From NCBI GenBank assembly GCA_016927475.1, contig JAFGMO010000082.1:1-64000 (forward strand): 64,000 nt of DNA. Reading direction: 5' to 3'. Below the pieces are notes generated by a model. It searched no databases and had not been told where the DNA came from. It saw only the letters and a list, made by a program, of their open reading frames with translations. Below are positions 25,646-34,460 of this stretch, in pieces. Made by a program: the position numbers and the translations under genes. Each line of letters opens with the position of its first letter. The stretch's first letter is position 1. Source of the DNA: Candidatus Aminicenantota bacterium (lineage in GTDB: Bacteria; Acidobacteriota; Aminicenantia; Aminicenantales; Aminicenantaceae).

Positions 25646-28579
25646 TTAAAAATCGTATCCAATCCAGAATTTTGTCATCAAATCTCCGGCTGAATTCATG
25701 TTCAGCGGATCGGAAAAACTTGGAATTTCCAGTCTTTTGACAAACTCAATATGGATAGGGAGCCCGAGGAAAAAAAACTGGAAACCGAATCCATATGATC
25801 CGAGGGCATCGATAATAGAGGATCCGGTTGAATCATAATAACGGGCGGGATTATCTCCTATTTTTGAGCGCGTCAGATCAAAGAAAAAAGCTCCCCGGAC
25901 AGGCCCTATCTGGCCGATTAGGGTAGAGGCTGCATTGATCAGAGGAAAGCGGAATTCGATGTTGGTATACCATCCTTCATTGGCGACAATCGAGAAGAAG
26001 TAAACCGAACGAACCTGGTTGTTTCCACCGTAGTAGAAAATGAAGGGATTATCACCCCGGCTGGCGAAGGCTTTAAAACGTACGGCGAAAAGGGATTCCC
26101 CACCAATGTAAAAGTATTTCCGCAGGTCTGCCTCAAGAGTTGTATTGCACAGGAAATTATCTGAGACGGGGATGGCCTGGCTTAGGGAGAGGGCAAAAGT
26201 GTGTCCGTTCTTGGGTCCGTAGTAGTTAAAAAGAGTCGTCTCTCCGATAAGCGATACGGAAGCTTGGATAATGTTTCCGTTTAAAAAATAAGAATAACCG
26301 CCATAGCCGCCGTAAGGCGACCCATATTGATAATCTTCTTCATAGTTATAGTATCCGAGGCCCGCTTCCATGCGGTAATAGCGGTTGAACGGGTATAAGG
26401 CTGCTACTGTTGCTCCGGAAATCGTTCGTGTGGCGATCGCATCTTCGTATGTTATGGGATAGGCAGAATAAATAGGGTCGTAGTAATATTCGTAAGGATA
26501 ATAATAAATGGTGTACTGAAATGCGTTGGCCATGAATTGAAGCCTTCTTTTCATATTGAGATAAGAAAAGCTGTAGGACCGGTAGGTTCGAACCTGATAG
26601 GCCACAAGATTGAAGGCGTGGTCTCCAAGGAGGTCGGTGAATGTTATGGCGGATCCTCCGAGGATGGAACCGTCCGTGGAGACGATGGCGTTGATCGGTG
26701 GCCTGCCCATCAAGAATAAGTTTCCAAGGCCTTTATATTTTTTTATCTTTTTTTCATTGATGTCCAGGGTGATGATGGGCTCGAAACGTTCGTATTTTTC
26801 ATCCTCTGTTCTATCTTTAAACTCCACTGTTTTTATCTCTTTTCCCTCAAGTTTGCTGGAGAAAATTTGAAAGGCTCCCTTGTTGAAGGAAGCGAAAACG
26901 ATCTTCTCCGGTTCACCGGGAATGGGATTGGGGAAAAAGTTACCCGTTCGAACGTCCGTGTACTGAATCATCGTTCCAGAATCAAGATCCAAAGAGTAAA
27001 TATTGAAGGCACCGTTTCGGTCGCTTGAGAAGTACATCTTTTTTGCGTCCGGGGAGAAACTGGGAGCGATCGTATTTTCGCGGCCAAATGTTAGCTGCTT
27101 TTTTTGTTTCAGGTTGTCTAAAGGAGAAATGAACAGTTTATCGAAGGCATCAAGACGAAGGGTGTATGCGATATGTTTTCCATCCGGGGAGATGACGGGA
27201 GCTTTTTCGAAAAGGTCGTCTTCGGTCAGATTGGTGATCTTTTCGGTGGACAGGTTCAAACTGTAAATATCGTGCTGGCTATCAACAAAAGCGGTGAACA
27301 CGATCTCATTTTTGCCGGGAATAAAAGCGGGGGCAGACGGATGGTCAACGGGAATGTTGATTTTGTCTATAATATCGCCGGTTATAATATCGACAATGAA
27401 AAGGGAGTGTTTATGACCTGCTCTGGCAAAAAAAGCCAGCCGGTTTCCGTCATCCGACCAAGCCAGATCGCGTCCGTACGAAGGATCAATCTCTCCTTTG
27501 ATGTATTCATATTTTATCGTGTAACCGCCGGTGATATTTTTGATTTTGGATCCGTCTTTGACGGAGAAGAGGAGAATGTCGTAATCTTGATCTTTGATAT
27601 TTATAGTCAGAACCGCCGCAATTTCTCCGGAGGGAGAGAGGCTGTGGGAGAAGGAGAAAAAATACGGATTCATCGGGAATTTGGGCCCGATGGGAAGACT
27701 GTAGTTCTCAGGATTTTCTTTAAGCAAAAAATCTTTGTATTTATCCCGCATATATTTTTTAAATTCATGATAAAATTCTTGGGGGGGATTATTGAATATT
27801 TGGAATTTCCCCCTGCTTTGGATGACTTGGTAACGGGGAAAACTTTTAAGCGAACGCCAGAACTCACGAATGGAAGACTTTCCGAATTTGTCCTCCATGA
27901 ATTCATATATGGCGTGTCCGAATATGTAATCCATGCGCAGCATAGCGTATTGTGATATGAGGTTCCCTGATTCCGTAAAGAATGGAAACCGGTCGTTGAG
28001 TACGGCATCCCGGATCGTCAGTTCATCGACGATACTCCATGTCTTTGACGTGTATTCGCTGAATCCTTCAAAAACCCATAAGGGGGGACCGCTGAGAGAA
28101 TATATGGAGCCCGTCGGGCTTCCCCAAAGAAGGTCAAACTCAAAAATATGCGTCAATTCGTGTTCGATAAGGTCCTGTAATTCATCGGGTGCCATGTCCG
28201 CTCTAACGATGACCCTGTGAAGAACAGGCTCGGATACACCGAGAACATCTTCCGTTAATGATGTTATATTCGTTTGGACCAGGTCGGTGGAAGAGTTATA
28301 AAAAATAAGGGGGACTTTTTCCGACAGATGGTGCTTGAGTTCGTTGCTGACAAGCTGGTAGGCGCTTTCGGACATTTCGGCGACCATCTTGAGCAAGTTG
28401 CGATTTTCCGTGTAGTAGTGGATATCAAAATGATCTGTTTCGTAGTGTTTCCACTGGAAATTTTCATAGTTGACTTTGTTTTTCATGTAATAAGGAAAAT
28501 ATATGCTTTGGGCCGCCCCGAATGGGACCCAAATGAGTGTAAGAAATAAAATGATGAAAAGGCTTGTTTGTTTTTTCAT
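25646..28579 (-). CDS. Exported peptidase-MA-like metalloprotease with TolB-type propeller and predicted outer-membrane barrel
   Basis: This 977-residue protein begins with a signal peptide (FIILFLTLIWVPFGAAQS). Residues ~40-260 carry a gluzincin zinc site, IEHELTHIFEFD (HExxH), with a likely third ligand in WVFEGFSEYTSK. The middle (~300-600) holds repeated propeller blades such as ISPDGKHIAYTLRLDAFDKLFIS and FSPDAKKMYFSSDRNGAFNIY. The last ~330 residues alternate aromatic beta strands and end in FWIGYDF, as outer-membrane barrel proteins do. The protein probably acts in the periplasm or at the outer membrane. It follows two lipoprotein genes in one operon. The substrate is unknown. Confidence 0.8.
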   Translation of the reverse strand: MKKQTSLFIILFLTLIWVPFGAAQSIYFPYYMKNKVNYENFQWKHYETDHFDIHYYTENRNLLKMVAEMSESAYQLVSNELKHHLSEKVPLIFYNSSTDLVQTNITSLTEDVLGVSEPVLHRVIVRADMAPDELQDLIEHELTHIFEFDLLWGSPTGSIYSLSGPPLWVFEGFSEYTSKTWSIVDELTIRDAVLNDRFPFFTESGNLISQYAMLRMDYIFGHAIYEFMEDKFGKSSIREFWRSLKSFPRYQVIQSRGKFQIFNNPPQEFYHEFKKYMRDKYKDFLLKENPENYSLPIGPKFPMNPYFFSFSHSLSPSGEIAAVLTINIKDQDYDILLFSVKDGSKIKNITGGYTIKYEYIKGEIDPSYGRDLAWSDDGNRLAFFARAGHKHSLFIVDIITGDIIDKINIPVDHPSAPAFIPGKNEIVFTAFVDSQHDIYSLNLSTEKITNLTEDDLFEKAPVISPDGKHIAYTLRLDAFDKLFISPLDNLKQKKQLTFGRENTIAPSFSPDAKKMYFSSDRNGAFNIYSLDLDSGTMIQYTDVRTGNFFPNPIPGEPEKIVFASFNKGAFQIFSSKLEGKEIKTVEFKDRTEDEKYERFEPIITLDINEKKIKKYKGLGNLFLMGRPPINAIVSTDGSILGGSAITFTDLLGDHAFNLVAYQVRTYRSYSFSYLNMKRRLQFMANAFQYTIYYYPYEYYYDPIYSAYPITYEDAIATRTISGATVAALYPFNRYYRMEAGLGYYNYEEDYQYGSPYGGYGGYSYFLNGNIIQASVSLIGETTLFNYYGPKNGHTFALSLSQAIPVSDNFLCNTTLEADLRKYFYIGGESLFAVRFKAFASRGDNPFIFYYGGNNQVRSVYFFSIVANEGWYTNIEFRFPLINAASTLIGQIGPVRGAFFFDLTRSKIGDNPARYYDSTGSSIIDALGSYGFGFQFFFLGLPIHIEFVKRLEIPSFSDPLNMNSAGDLMTKFWIGYDF

Positions 28580-28592
28580 GACGGCACCCTTT

Positions 28593-29252
28593 TTATTTGA
28601 TGATGAGGCGTCTTTCTTGAAATCTTCCTCTTCCTGTGAATATGGGGAAAAGACCTTCTTTGACTTTTTGAATCAAGTCATAAAAGGCAAATTCTGAGGT
28701 TTGATTGGTATTGGCATAACCTTGGGATTCTTCATACTTTTTTTGGAAAAGGATCTCTCCCGTTTCCGCATTGATGAAAAAAATTTGCAGGGTCAGCGAA
28801 TAGAAACGTCTTTCTGCAAGCCTCTCTTCCCGCTTGAAGGGATCTTCAAAACGGCCTCCCCTGGCCTCTCTAAGGGATTTTCGAATTTCTTTTTTGAAGG
28901 AAGATTTTCCTGTTAAAAAAATAGATTTTTTTTCGGAAGAACCGAGCTTTTTCCAATACTCTTTGTCATTGAAAACGTTTTCTTCCTGTATGGATAAGGA
29001 CTTCTGGTCTATATCCCCTTCGAAGTACTGTTTGAGCTCCGAAGAAAAATAGTCTTTGATTTGTTTATTCAGTTCGAATTCGATTTTATCCGTGTCTTCA
29101 ATACTGAAGTCGGTGATGAAAATTTTTTCGTATTTGCCGAGATCGATTTCCTGTTTTTGTGGGACGGGAATACGAACTTTCCATTCAGTGAGGGATTTGC
29201 ATGAGAAAAGAGAAAGGATAAGAATGATAAGAAGCAGTCTATTTTTTTTCAT
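28593..29252 (-). CDS. Lipoprotein of unknown function
   Basis: The track start (29387) is too far upstream, since it runs through the preceding gene. ATG 29252 gives a clean lipoprotein signal (MKKNRLLLIILILSLFSC) and a 219-residue product. The mature part has KIFITDFSIEDTDKIEFELNK and SLTLQIFFINAETGEILFQKKYEE. This resembles periplasmic lipoproteins that compute a tail-anchored 'DUF' beta fold, but I cannot name the family. It overlaps the TPR lipoprotein gene by 14 bases and precedes the metalloprotease. Confidence 0.65.
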   Translation of the reverse strand: MKKNRLLLIILILSLFSCKSLTEWKVRIPVPQKQEIDLGKYEKIFITDFSIEDTDKIEFELNKQIKDYFSSELKQYFEGDIDQKSLSIQEENVFNDKEYWKKLGSSEKKSIFLTGKSSFKKEIRKSLREARGGRFEDPFKREERLAERRFYSLTLQIFFINAETGEILFQKKYEESQGYANTNQTSEFAFYDLIQKVKEGLFPIFTGRGRFQERRLIIK

Positions 29253-29598
29253 CTTTTTTTTCTTGCCCGGATGAGAGTACTTTTTTAAATTTCTCGTAAT
29301 TGTCTGTAATAAATTCATTATCAGGTTGAATGTATAGAGCTTTCTCGTAGGCTTTTTTTGCCTCTTCGATAAGGCCTTTCGCTTCATAGGCTACGGCTAG
29401 GTTGTTGTAAGCTGCGGCCGAATTCGGGTCTTTTTCAATGGCTTTTTCCCACCTGAAAATCGCTTCTTCCCAGAGCCCTAATTGTGCGGCTTTGATCCCG
29501 AAATGTATTTGGTTGTCTACAAGGACACCCGAACATGAAATCATCCACGAAGAGGCCAATAAAACGAGTGCGGCTGATAAATAATGTTTATATTTCAT
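29239..29598 (-). CDS. Small TPR lipoprotein
   Basis: This 119-residue protein has a lipobox in LASSWMISCSG. It is followed by two to three tetratricopeptide repeats: AIFRWEKAIEKDPNSAAAYNNLAVAYEAKGLIEEAKKAYEKALYIQPDN. TPR lipoproteins of this kind act as scaffolds in envelope complexes. It is the first gene of the three-gene envelope operon ending with the metalloprotease. Confidence 0.82.
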   Translation of the reverse strand: MKYKHYLSAALVLLASSWMISCSGVLVDNQIHFGIKAAQLGLWEEAIFRWEKAIEKDPNSAAAYNNLAVAYEAKGLIEEAKKAYEKALYIQPDNEFITDNYEKFKKVLSSGQEKKDEKK

Positions 29599-29921
29599 GG
29601 TACTTTAAAAGTACTTCTTTTTCATAATTTCGTCAAGATGAACCAATGCAGCAATATTTATGCCATGCTTTGCTGATGGGAAAAGAGAGCGGATGAAAAA
29701 TAATTGTCCTTTTTCCAGGTCAACTGTCTTCAAAGGAGAAGGATAAGAATATGAAGGAAGAAATTTTTTTTGGGGTGTTACAGAAAAATAAAATGGTGCC
29801 TGGGTTTTAAGCGCTATTTTGTGTGTCAAATTGTAAAGATTCTTAACGATGAAAAGATATATTCTGTGCTTGGATTCTTCTTAAAAATATGTTATAAAGG
29901 CTTTTCTGAGAGAGAAAATCA
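29599..29921. other. Intergenic region between divergent lipoprotein operon and rpmB
   Basis: About 320 bases separate the two. The 74-residue minus ORF in the track (29605-29829) has no family resemblance or good Shine-Dalgarno and is probably chance. The only signal I see is the rpmB promoter near 29870-29898. Confidence 0.5.
29870..29898 (+). promoter_or_regulatory. Promoter of rpmB
   Basis: TTGGAT (29870-29875) and TATAAA (29893-29898) have a 17-base spacer. The rpmB start follows 24 bases downstream with GAGAGAG before it. Confidence 0.55.
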
Positions 29922-30113
29922 ATGGGTAAAGTATGTGAGATATGCGGTAAGGGCCCCAAATTCGGACAAACTTTAAGTCATTCCCACAAGGCCTCCAAAA
30001 AAAAATGGAACCCTAATCTTCAAAGGGTTAAAGCGCAGACTAAATCAGGAGTCAAACAGATTTGGGTTTGTACACGATGTATTCGCTCCGGAAAAGTCGT
30101 TAAAGTCGTCTGA
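29922..30113 (+). CDS. rpmB: Large ribosomal subunit protein bL28
   Basis: The 63-residue protein has the bL28 pattern CEICGKGPKFGQTLSHSHKASKK, then RVKAQ and KQIWVCTRCIRSGKV. The two CxxC pairs make it a zinc-binding form. It is monocistronic and convergent with the stringent-response gene. Confidence 0.96.
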   Translation: MGKVCEICGKGPKFGQTLSHSHKASKKKWNPNLQRVKAQTKSGVKQIWVCTRCIRSGKVVKVV

Positions 30114-30141
30114 TTCTGTCCCCCAACAAGCAAATTTTCTG

Positions 30142-32292
30142 TCAGGTTCTTTCCACGGAAAAAATTTCTTTGATTCCCGTAATTTTCTGTATGATCCTGG
30201 TAAGATGGTGAATATCCCTAATCACAAGAGTAAGCTTTATCTGGGCTTTTCCATCCGGGAAAGTCAAAACATCTGCTTTTTTAATGTTGCCTTCTTCTTT
30301 AGCAATTATGGCCGTTAGTTTTGCCAGGAGCCCTGGTGAGTCGTCTCCTTTGATCAGAAGTTTTCCAGAATAATGCCCCGAAAGCGATTTGTCCCAGACG
30401 ACCTCGACCATCCTGTGTTTTTTTAGAATTTCTTTTTGTACCAAAGGACAGCGCCGGGAATGGATGGTAATACCTTTGCCCGATGTGATGTACCCGATGA
30501 TGGATTCTCCTTTTATGGGGTTACAGCACTTAGCCAAATTAAGAAGCGAGGCTTCCGCCGCGGTCATTTTTAGGGGAGAATCTGATTTCTTTGAGACACG
30601 ATGGACCACTTTTCGAAGAAGAGGCGCTTTTTTTTCTTTGGATTTTGTTGCGGCAAAAAGCCGTTTAAGTATTTTTTTATCCAAAACGATCTTTCCCGAC
30701 CCAAGTAGCTCGTAAAAATCTTCGACTGTCTTGATTCGGTAATGAGTCAAACGGGAAAGGGAGTCCAATAGATTACGAGGGTTTTTTTCAGAATGCCTGT
30801 TCAGGTCGACCAGTGTTTTTTTCCATAGCTTTTTCCCCAGGGCGGTGTTTTTTTTCTTTTCCTCGAGGTTGAGCCAGTGCCTGATATGATTCCTGGCATT
30901 GGAGGTGAAAGCAATATTCAGCCATTGCCTGCTGGGTCTGGCCTCGGGTGATGTTATGGCTTCGACAAAATTTCCTGATTTCAGGATCGTTTTTAATGAA
31001 GCTTTTTTCCCATTGATCTTCACGGATGAACAATGAAGGCCGATTTCCGAGTGGATCTTAAAGGCGAAATCGAGAGCGGAAGCTCCCAGGGGTAGAGAGA
31101 CCATTTTTCCTTTGGGAGTGTAGACGTAAACTTCTTCGGGGACAAGGTGCTTTTTAAGATTTTCCAGGAATTCTGTAGGATTTTTTTGTTCTTTATAAAA
31201 TTCCGCCATCTCGCGCAGCCAGTGAAGCCGCGTATCTTCTTTGATAATATGATTCTGGTCCTCTTCTTTGTATTTCCAGTGCGCGGCGATTCCGTTTTCT
31301 GCTATTTCATGCATTTCATGAGTTCGGATCTGGATTTCGATGGTCCGCTGTTCCTTTGTTATGATGGTCGTGTGAAGGGATTGATAGAGATTGGGTTTGG
31401 GCATGGCGATAAGATCCCTAAATCTCTTAGGAAGATGCGGCCAGGACTGATGAATGATTCCTAAAGAGGCATAGCAGTGGTTTATGGAGTCGGTAAGCAG
31501 GCGAAGGGCCATAAAATCAAAAACCTGTTCGAAATCAATTTTTCGCCGATTCATCTTGTTATAGATACTATAGGGACGTTTGAGTCGTGAAGACAGCTCT
31601 GCCGGTATGTTATTTTTTTTCATAATAAGGGAAAGATTTTTGCTCAATTTATCAAGCTCTTTTTCCGCTTTTTTTTTCAGCGGTTCGACTAAAGAAGCTA
31701 TCTTGAAAAAGTTTTCCGGGGATACATAACGAAAAGACAAGTCCTCAAGCTCGGCTTTAATCCTGCCCATTCCCAACCTGTTGGCGATGGGTGCATAGAT
31801 ATCAAGAGTTTCCTGAGCCACTTGTTTTTGCTTGTCCTGGGGAAGAAATTTCAAGGTTTTAAGATTGTGAATGCGGTCGGCAAGCTTGATAAAAATGACC
31901 CGCAGGTCATCCGTCATGGCCAGGATGATTTTCCGGATGCTTTCCGCCTGGCGGGCTTCGGGAGAGGATTCTTGAATGCGGCTGATTTTGGTAACGCCTT
32001 CAACCAATTGGGTGATTTCTTTGCCGAACGTCTTTGTCAGTTCGGGAGCGGTAACATCCGTATCCTCGAGGACGTCATGGAGCAAGCCCGAACAAATCGT
32101 TACCACGTCGAGTTTCATATCCGCCAGCATATTGGCCACTTCCAAGGGGTGGCTTAAGTAAGGTTCTCCCGAGCGGCGAACCTGGCCTTTATGGGCCTGA
32201 GCTGCAAAAACGTAAGCTTTTTGCAGCTGCGTGGAATCCTTTCCTTTATAGTATGAAGATACTTTTTCAAGGATATCGTCAAAACGGATCAT
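30142..32292 (-). CDS. RelA/SpoT-type (p)ppGpp synthetase/hydrolase
   Basis: This is a 716-residue Rel protein with all domains. The N-terminal HD hydrolase shows YLSHPLEVANML and LLHDVLEDTD, so hydrolysis is likely active. The synthetase has RLKRPYSIYNKMNRRKIDFEQVFDFMALRLL, PKPNLYQSLHTTI and QIRTHEMHEIAENGIAAHWKYK. A TGS domain (VYVYTPKGKMVSLPLGASALDFAFKIH), a zinc-finger-like region (AKCCNPIKGESI) and a C-terminal ACT domain (DDSPGLLAKLTAIIAKE) follow. Both activities are predicted. It stands alone upstream of the heptose genes. Confidence 0.94.
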   Translation of the reverse strand: MIRFDDILEKVSSYYKGKDSTQLQKAYVFAAQAHKGQVRRSGEPYLSHPLEVANMLADMKLDVVTICSGLLHDVLEDTDVTAPELTKTFGKEITQLVEGVTKISRIQESSPEARQAESIRKIILAMTDDLRVIFIKLADRIHNLKTLKFLPQDKQKQVAQETLDIYAPIANRLGMGRIKAELEDLSFRYVSPENFFKIASLVEPLKKKAEKELDKLSKNLSLIMKKNNIPAELSSRLKRPYSIYNKMNRRKIDFEQVFDFMALRLLTDSINHCYASLGIIHQSWPHLPKRFRDLIAMPKPNLYQSLHTTIITKEQRTIEIQIRTHEMHEIAENGIAAHWKYKEEDQNHIIKEDTRLHWLREMAEFYKEQKNPTEFLENLKKHLVPEEVYVYTPKGKMVSLPLGASALDFAFKIHSEIGLHCSSVKINGKKASLKTILKSGNFVEAITSPEARPSRQWLNIAFTSNARNHIRHWLNLEEKKKNTALGKKLWKKTLVDLNRHSEKNPRNLLDSLSRLTHYRIKTVEDFYELLGSGKIVLDKKILKRLFAATKSKEKKAPLLRKVVHRVSKKSDSPLKMTAAEASLLNLAKCCNPIKGESIIGYITSGKGITIHSRRCPLVQKEILKKHRMVEVVWDKSLSGHYSGKLLIKGDDSPGLLAKLTAIIAKEEGNIKKADVLTFPDGKAQIKLTLVIRDIHHLTRIIQKITGIKEIFSVERT

Positions 32293-32310
32293 GATTTTAT
32301 CTCGTTTTAA

Positions 32311-32901
32311 TCATTTTTGAGAAAGCCGTCGATTTTCCTGTTCGATGATCCATTCGACAGCTTCCAAAAGGTTTTGGGAAATGTGCGCCGGCGGCATATC
32401 CGTTTTTTGGAGTTGCGGCAGGGAGTCTTTTCCATATCCCGTCAGAACGAGTACAGGCCTGGCCTGGATATTATATCCGAAGGCTATATCGCTTACTTTA
32501 TCCCCCACGACATAGGATCCCTTCAAGTTTATGTTGAGGTCGGCGGCAGCTTTAAGGGCCATGCCCGGATTTGGTTTGGCACAGTCACAGTCCGCTCTAT
32601 AGCGTGGGTCTGGGGAGCTGGTGAAGTGGGGACAGAAATATACGCCATCGATATGGGCGTTATTCAACTCGAATTCTTTCTTCATCTTATTATGGATGTC
32701 GAGAAGGTTTTTTTCTTCAATAAGCCCCCTTCCAATACCGGATTGGTTGGTCACGATTACAGCCAGTAGCCCGGCATGGTTGATCTTTCTGACGGCCTCG
32801 AAGCTGTAAGGATATATTTTGATCTTATCATAGGAGTTCGGATAGCCGACATCTTCGTTGATGTTTCCGTCTCTATCGAGGAATACAGCGATTTTTTTCA
32901 T
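32311..32901 (-). CDS. gmhB: D-glycero-beta-D-manno-heptose 1,7-bisphosphate 7-phosphatase
   Basis: GmhB (196 residues) is a HAD-family phosphatase removing the 7-phosphate in ADP-heptose synthesis for LPS. The HAD motif is FLDRDGNINEDVGYP. The T/S motif is VVTNQSGIGRG. The zinc loop is CPHFTSSPDPRYRADCDCAKPNPGM, with the typical histidine and cysteines. It overlaps the WaaF-like gene by four bases (ATGA), linking the pathway steps. Confidence 0.9.
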   Translation of the reverse strand: MKKIAVFLDRDGNINEDVGYPNSYDKIKIYPYSFEAVRKINHAGLLAVIVTNQSGIGRGLIEEKNLLDIHNKMKKEFELNNAHIDGVYFCPHFTSSPDPRYRADCDCAKPNPGMALKAAADLNINLKGSYVVGDKVSDIAFGYNIQARPVLVLTGYGKDSLPQLQKTDMPPAHISQNLLEAVEWIIEQENRRLSQK

Positions 32902-33908
32902 TTCAAAAAGGACCGGCAGGCTTCATAGACTTCTTCGGGGGAGATAGACATCATGCACCGGTGGTCAAAAGGGCAATCCCTGTAGAAACAGGGCCAACAG
33001 GCAGCTTGCTTAAAAAGAACCTTTGATGGATCTTGAAGTGGACCCGTAATTTTGGGGTCTGTGGGACCGAAAACGGCGACCACGGGAATCTTAAACGCAT
33101 TTGCTATATGCATGGGACCCGAATCATTGGTGACAAACACATCGGCCTGACTGATGAAAGCAGAGAGTTGGCGGATGGTTGTCCGTCCCGAGAGGATAAT
33201 CGGTTTTAGGTCCATGGACGAGGCGATTTTCTCGGACAGGGGAATCTCTTCCGCGGACCCCGTGATAATGATATTTCCTTTGTGATTTTTTTGGAGAAGG
33301 GATGCCAGCTCGGCAAACCTTGAGACCGGCCATCTTTTTGCCGAGCCGTAATAGGCGCCGGGATTGAGGAAAATCAACGGACGGGAAAAGTCGACGTTTA
33401 GCTTGAGAAGACTCTCCCGGGCCTCCTTTTTTTCATCGGAAGAGAGGGGCAGAGACAGCTCTTCGGTATATATTTTCATTCCAAGAAGGCGGAGAAGTGA
33501 AAGGTAATATTCGGCTTGATGAATTTCCCCGATGCTGTTTTTCTTAACACTTTGGGTAAGGAGAAAACCCCGTCCGTCTCTATTGAATCCCCAGCGATGG
33601 GGAATGCCGGCAAGGAAAAACAGAAGAGCCGAAGAAAAAGAATTGGGAAAAAGAAGTCCTGCGTCAAAGAGATATGTTTTAAGCTTTTTAGCTGCGGAAC
33701 GATAACTTTTGATGCTGCCCGACTCGGGAATGGGAACAAATCCTTTGACAAAGTCGAAAGAGCGGAAAAGACCTTGAACCCATCGGTCAGCCGCCAGCCA
33801 AATCTCGGCTTCCGGATGATTTTTCTGAAGACACTTCAAGGCGGGAATGCATAGAATGGAATCACCGATCCAGTTGGGTGTTCGGACGACGATTTTCATG
33901 ACCTTCAT
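32898..33908 (-). CDS. ADP-heptose:LPS heptosyltransferase (WaaF-like, GT9)
   Basis: This glycosyltransferase family 9 enzyme adds heptose to the LPS inner core. The N-terminal VVRTPNWIGDSILCIPALKCL is the acceptor-site signature. The C-terminal nucleotide-sugar part has LNPGAYYGSAKRWPVSRFAEL and VFVTNDSGPMHIANAFKIPVVAVFGPTDP. The C-terminal CWPCFYRDCPFDHRCM is typical of WaaF. The track uses a TTG at 33935; ATG 33908 or 33899 is more likely. Its partner gmhB follows with overlap. Confidence 0.88.
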   Translation of the reverse strand: MKVMKIVVRTPNWIGDSILCIPALKCLQKNHPEAEIWLAADRWVQGLFRSFDFVKGFVPIPESGSIKSYRSAAKKLKTYLFDAGLLFPNSFSSALLFFLAGIPHRWGFNRDGRGFLLTQSVKKNSIGEIHQAEYYLSLLRLLGMKIYTEELSLPLSSDEKKEARESLLKLNVDFSRPLIFLNPGAYYGSAKRWPVSRFAELASLLQKNHKGNIIITGSAEEIPLSEKIASSMDLKPIILSGRTTIRQLSAFISQADVFVTNDSGPMHIANAFKIPVVAVFGPTDPKITGPLQDPSKVLFKQAACWPCFYRDCPFDHRCMMSISPEEVYEACRSFLK

Positions 33909-34025
33909 TTTAATCTTGACGAATAAGGTTGTCAAAACAGGACTTGTTCGTGGCCTTTGAGTTTTTTATCTTGGTCCCATCAGGGCTGCATGATGTCCAG
34001 GTGTGGAAAAGGGGCCCGAAAAAAA

Positions 34026-34307
34026 TCAGGTCGTTTTCTGCGGTGGAAAGCCGTCTTTTTCTTTTGATTCCTTATTCGTTTTTTTGGATTCAGGTTTGCT
34101 CTTTTTGTAGGAATGGGGAGTCGTTTTTTTTCGTGCATAATCCGTAATGTACCAGCCATTCCCTTTGAATTGGATGGCAGGTGCGGATACCAGTTTTGTG
34201 ACTTTTCCTCCGCAGCGCGGACATTTTTTTAACGGAGTGTCCTTTACGCTCTGAATGATCTCAAATACGTCTCCACAGTCTGAACATTTGTATTCATATA
34301 TCGGCAT
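34026..34307 (-). CDS. FmdB-family zinc-ribbon protein
   Basis: This is a 93-residue protein. The first ~50 residues form a zinc ribbon with [17 protein letters not shown] and [23 protein letters not shown]. This family occurs widely and its role is unclear. The rest is a lysine-rich tail. It is a single gene upstream of MITE copy B. Confidence 0.88.
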   Translation of the reverse strand: MPIYEYKCSDCGDVFEIIQSVKDTPLKKCPRCGGKVTKLVSAPAIQFKGNGWYITDYARKKTTPHSYKKSKPESKKTNKESKEKDGFPPQKTT

Positions 34308-34378
34308 GTTTGTCCCTATACATAGAAAAATAATATTAAAAATTCATTATAGCAAAGAAAGGGTAAGAATTAAAAGGT

Positions 34379-34445
34379 AACCTGTATTATTCAAGAGCCA
34401 AGCTTACCGTAGATGTAAGGTGCAGCCTGTGAAGTTGTACAGGTT
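34379..34445. mobile_element. MITE-like element, copy B (67 bp)
   Basis: The ends are AACCTGTA...TACAGGTT, both flanked by TA (GGTAACCTG, CAGGTTAG). The reverse complement matches the second module of copy A (CTTCACAGGCTG ... CTACGGTAAGCTTGGCTC ... GAATAATACAGGTT). It has no coding capacity and sits between fmdB-type and memo genes. Confidence 0.65.
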
Positions 34446-34460
34446 AGACGATTTAACCGG

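Noticed and set aside
29605-29829. 74-residue minus-strand ORF in the rpmB-lipoprotein gap
   Set aside because: No good ribosome site, no family features, and composition like non-coding sequence.
30142-32292. Possible loss of synthetase activity in the Rel protein
   Set aside because: The catalytic motifs, including PKPNLYQSLHTT and the FDFMALR aspartate, are intact.
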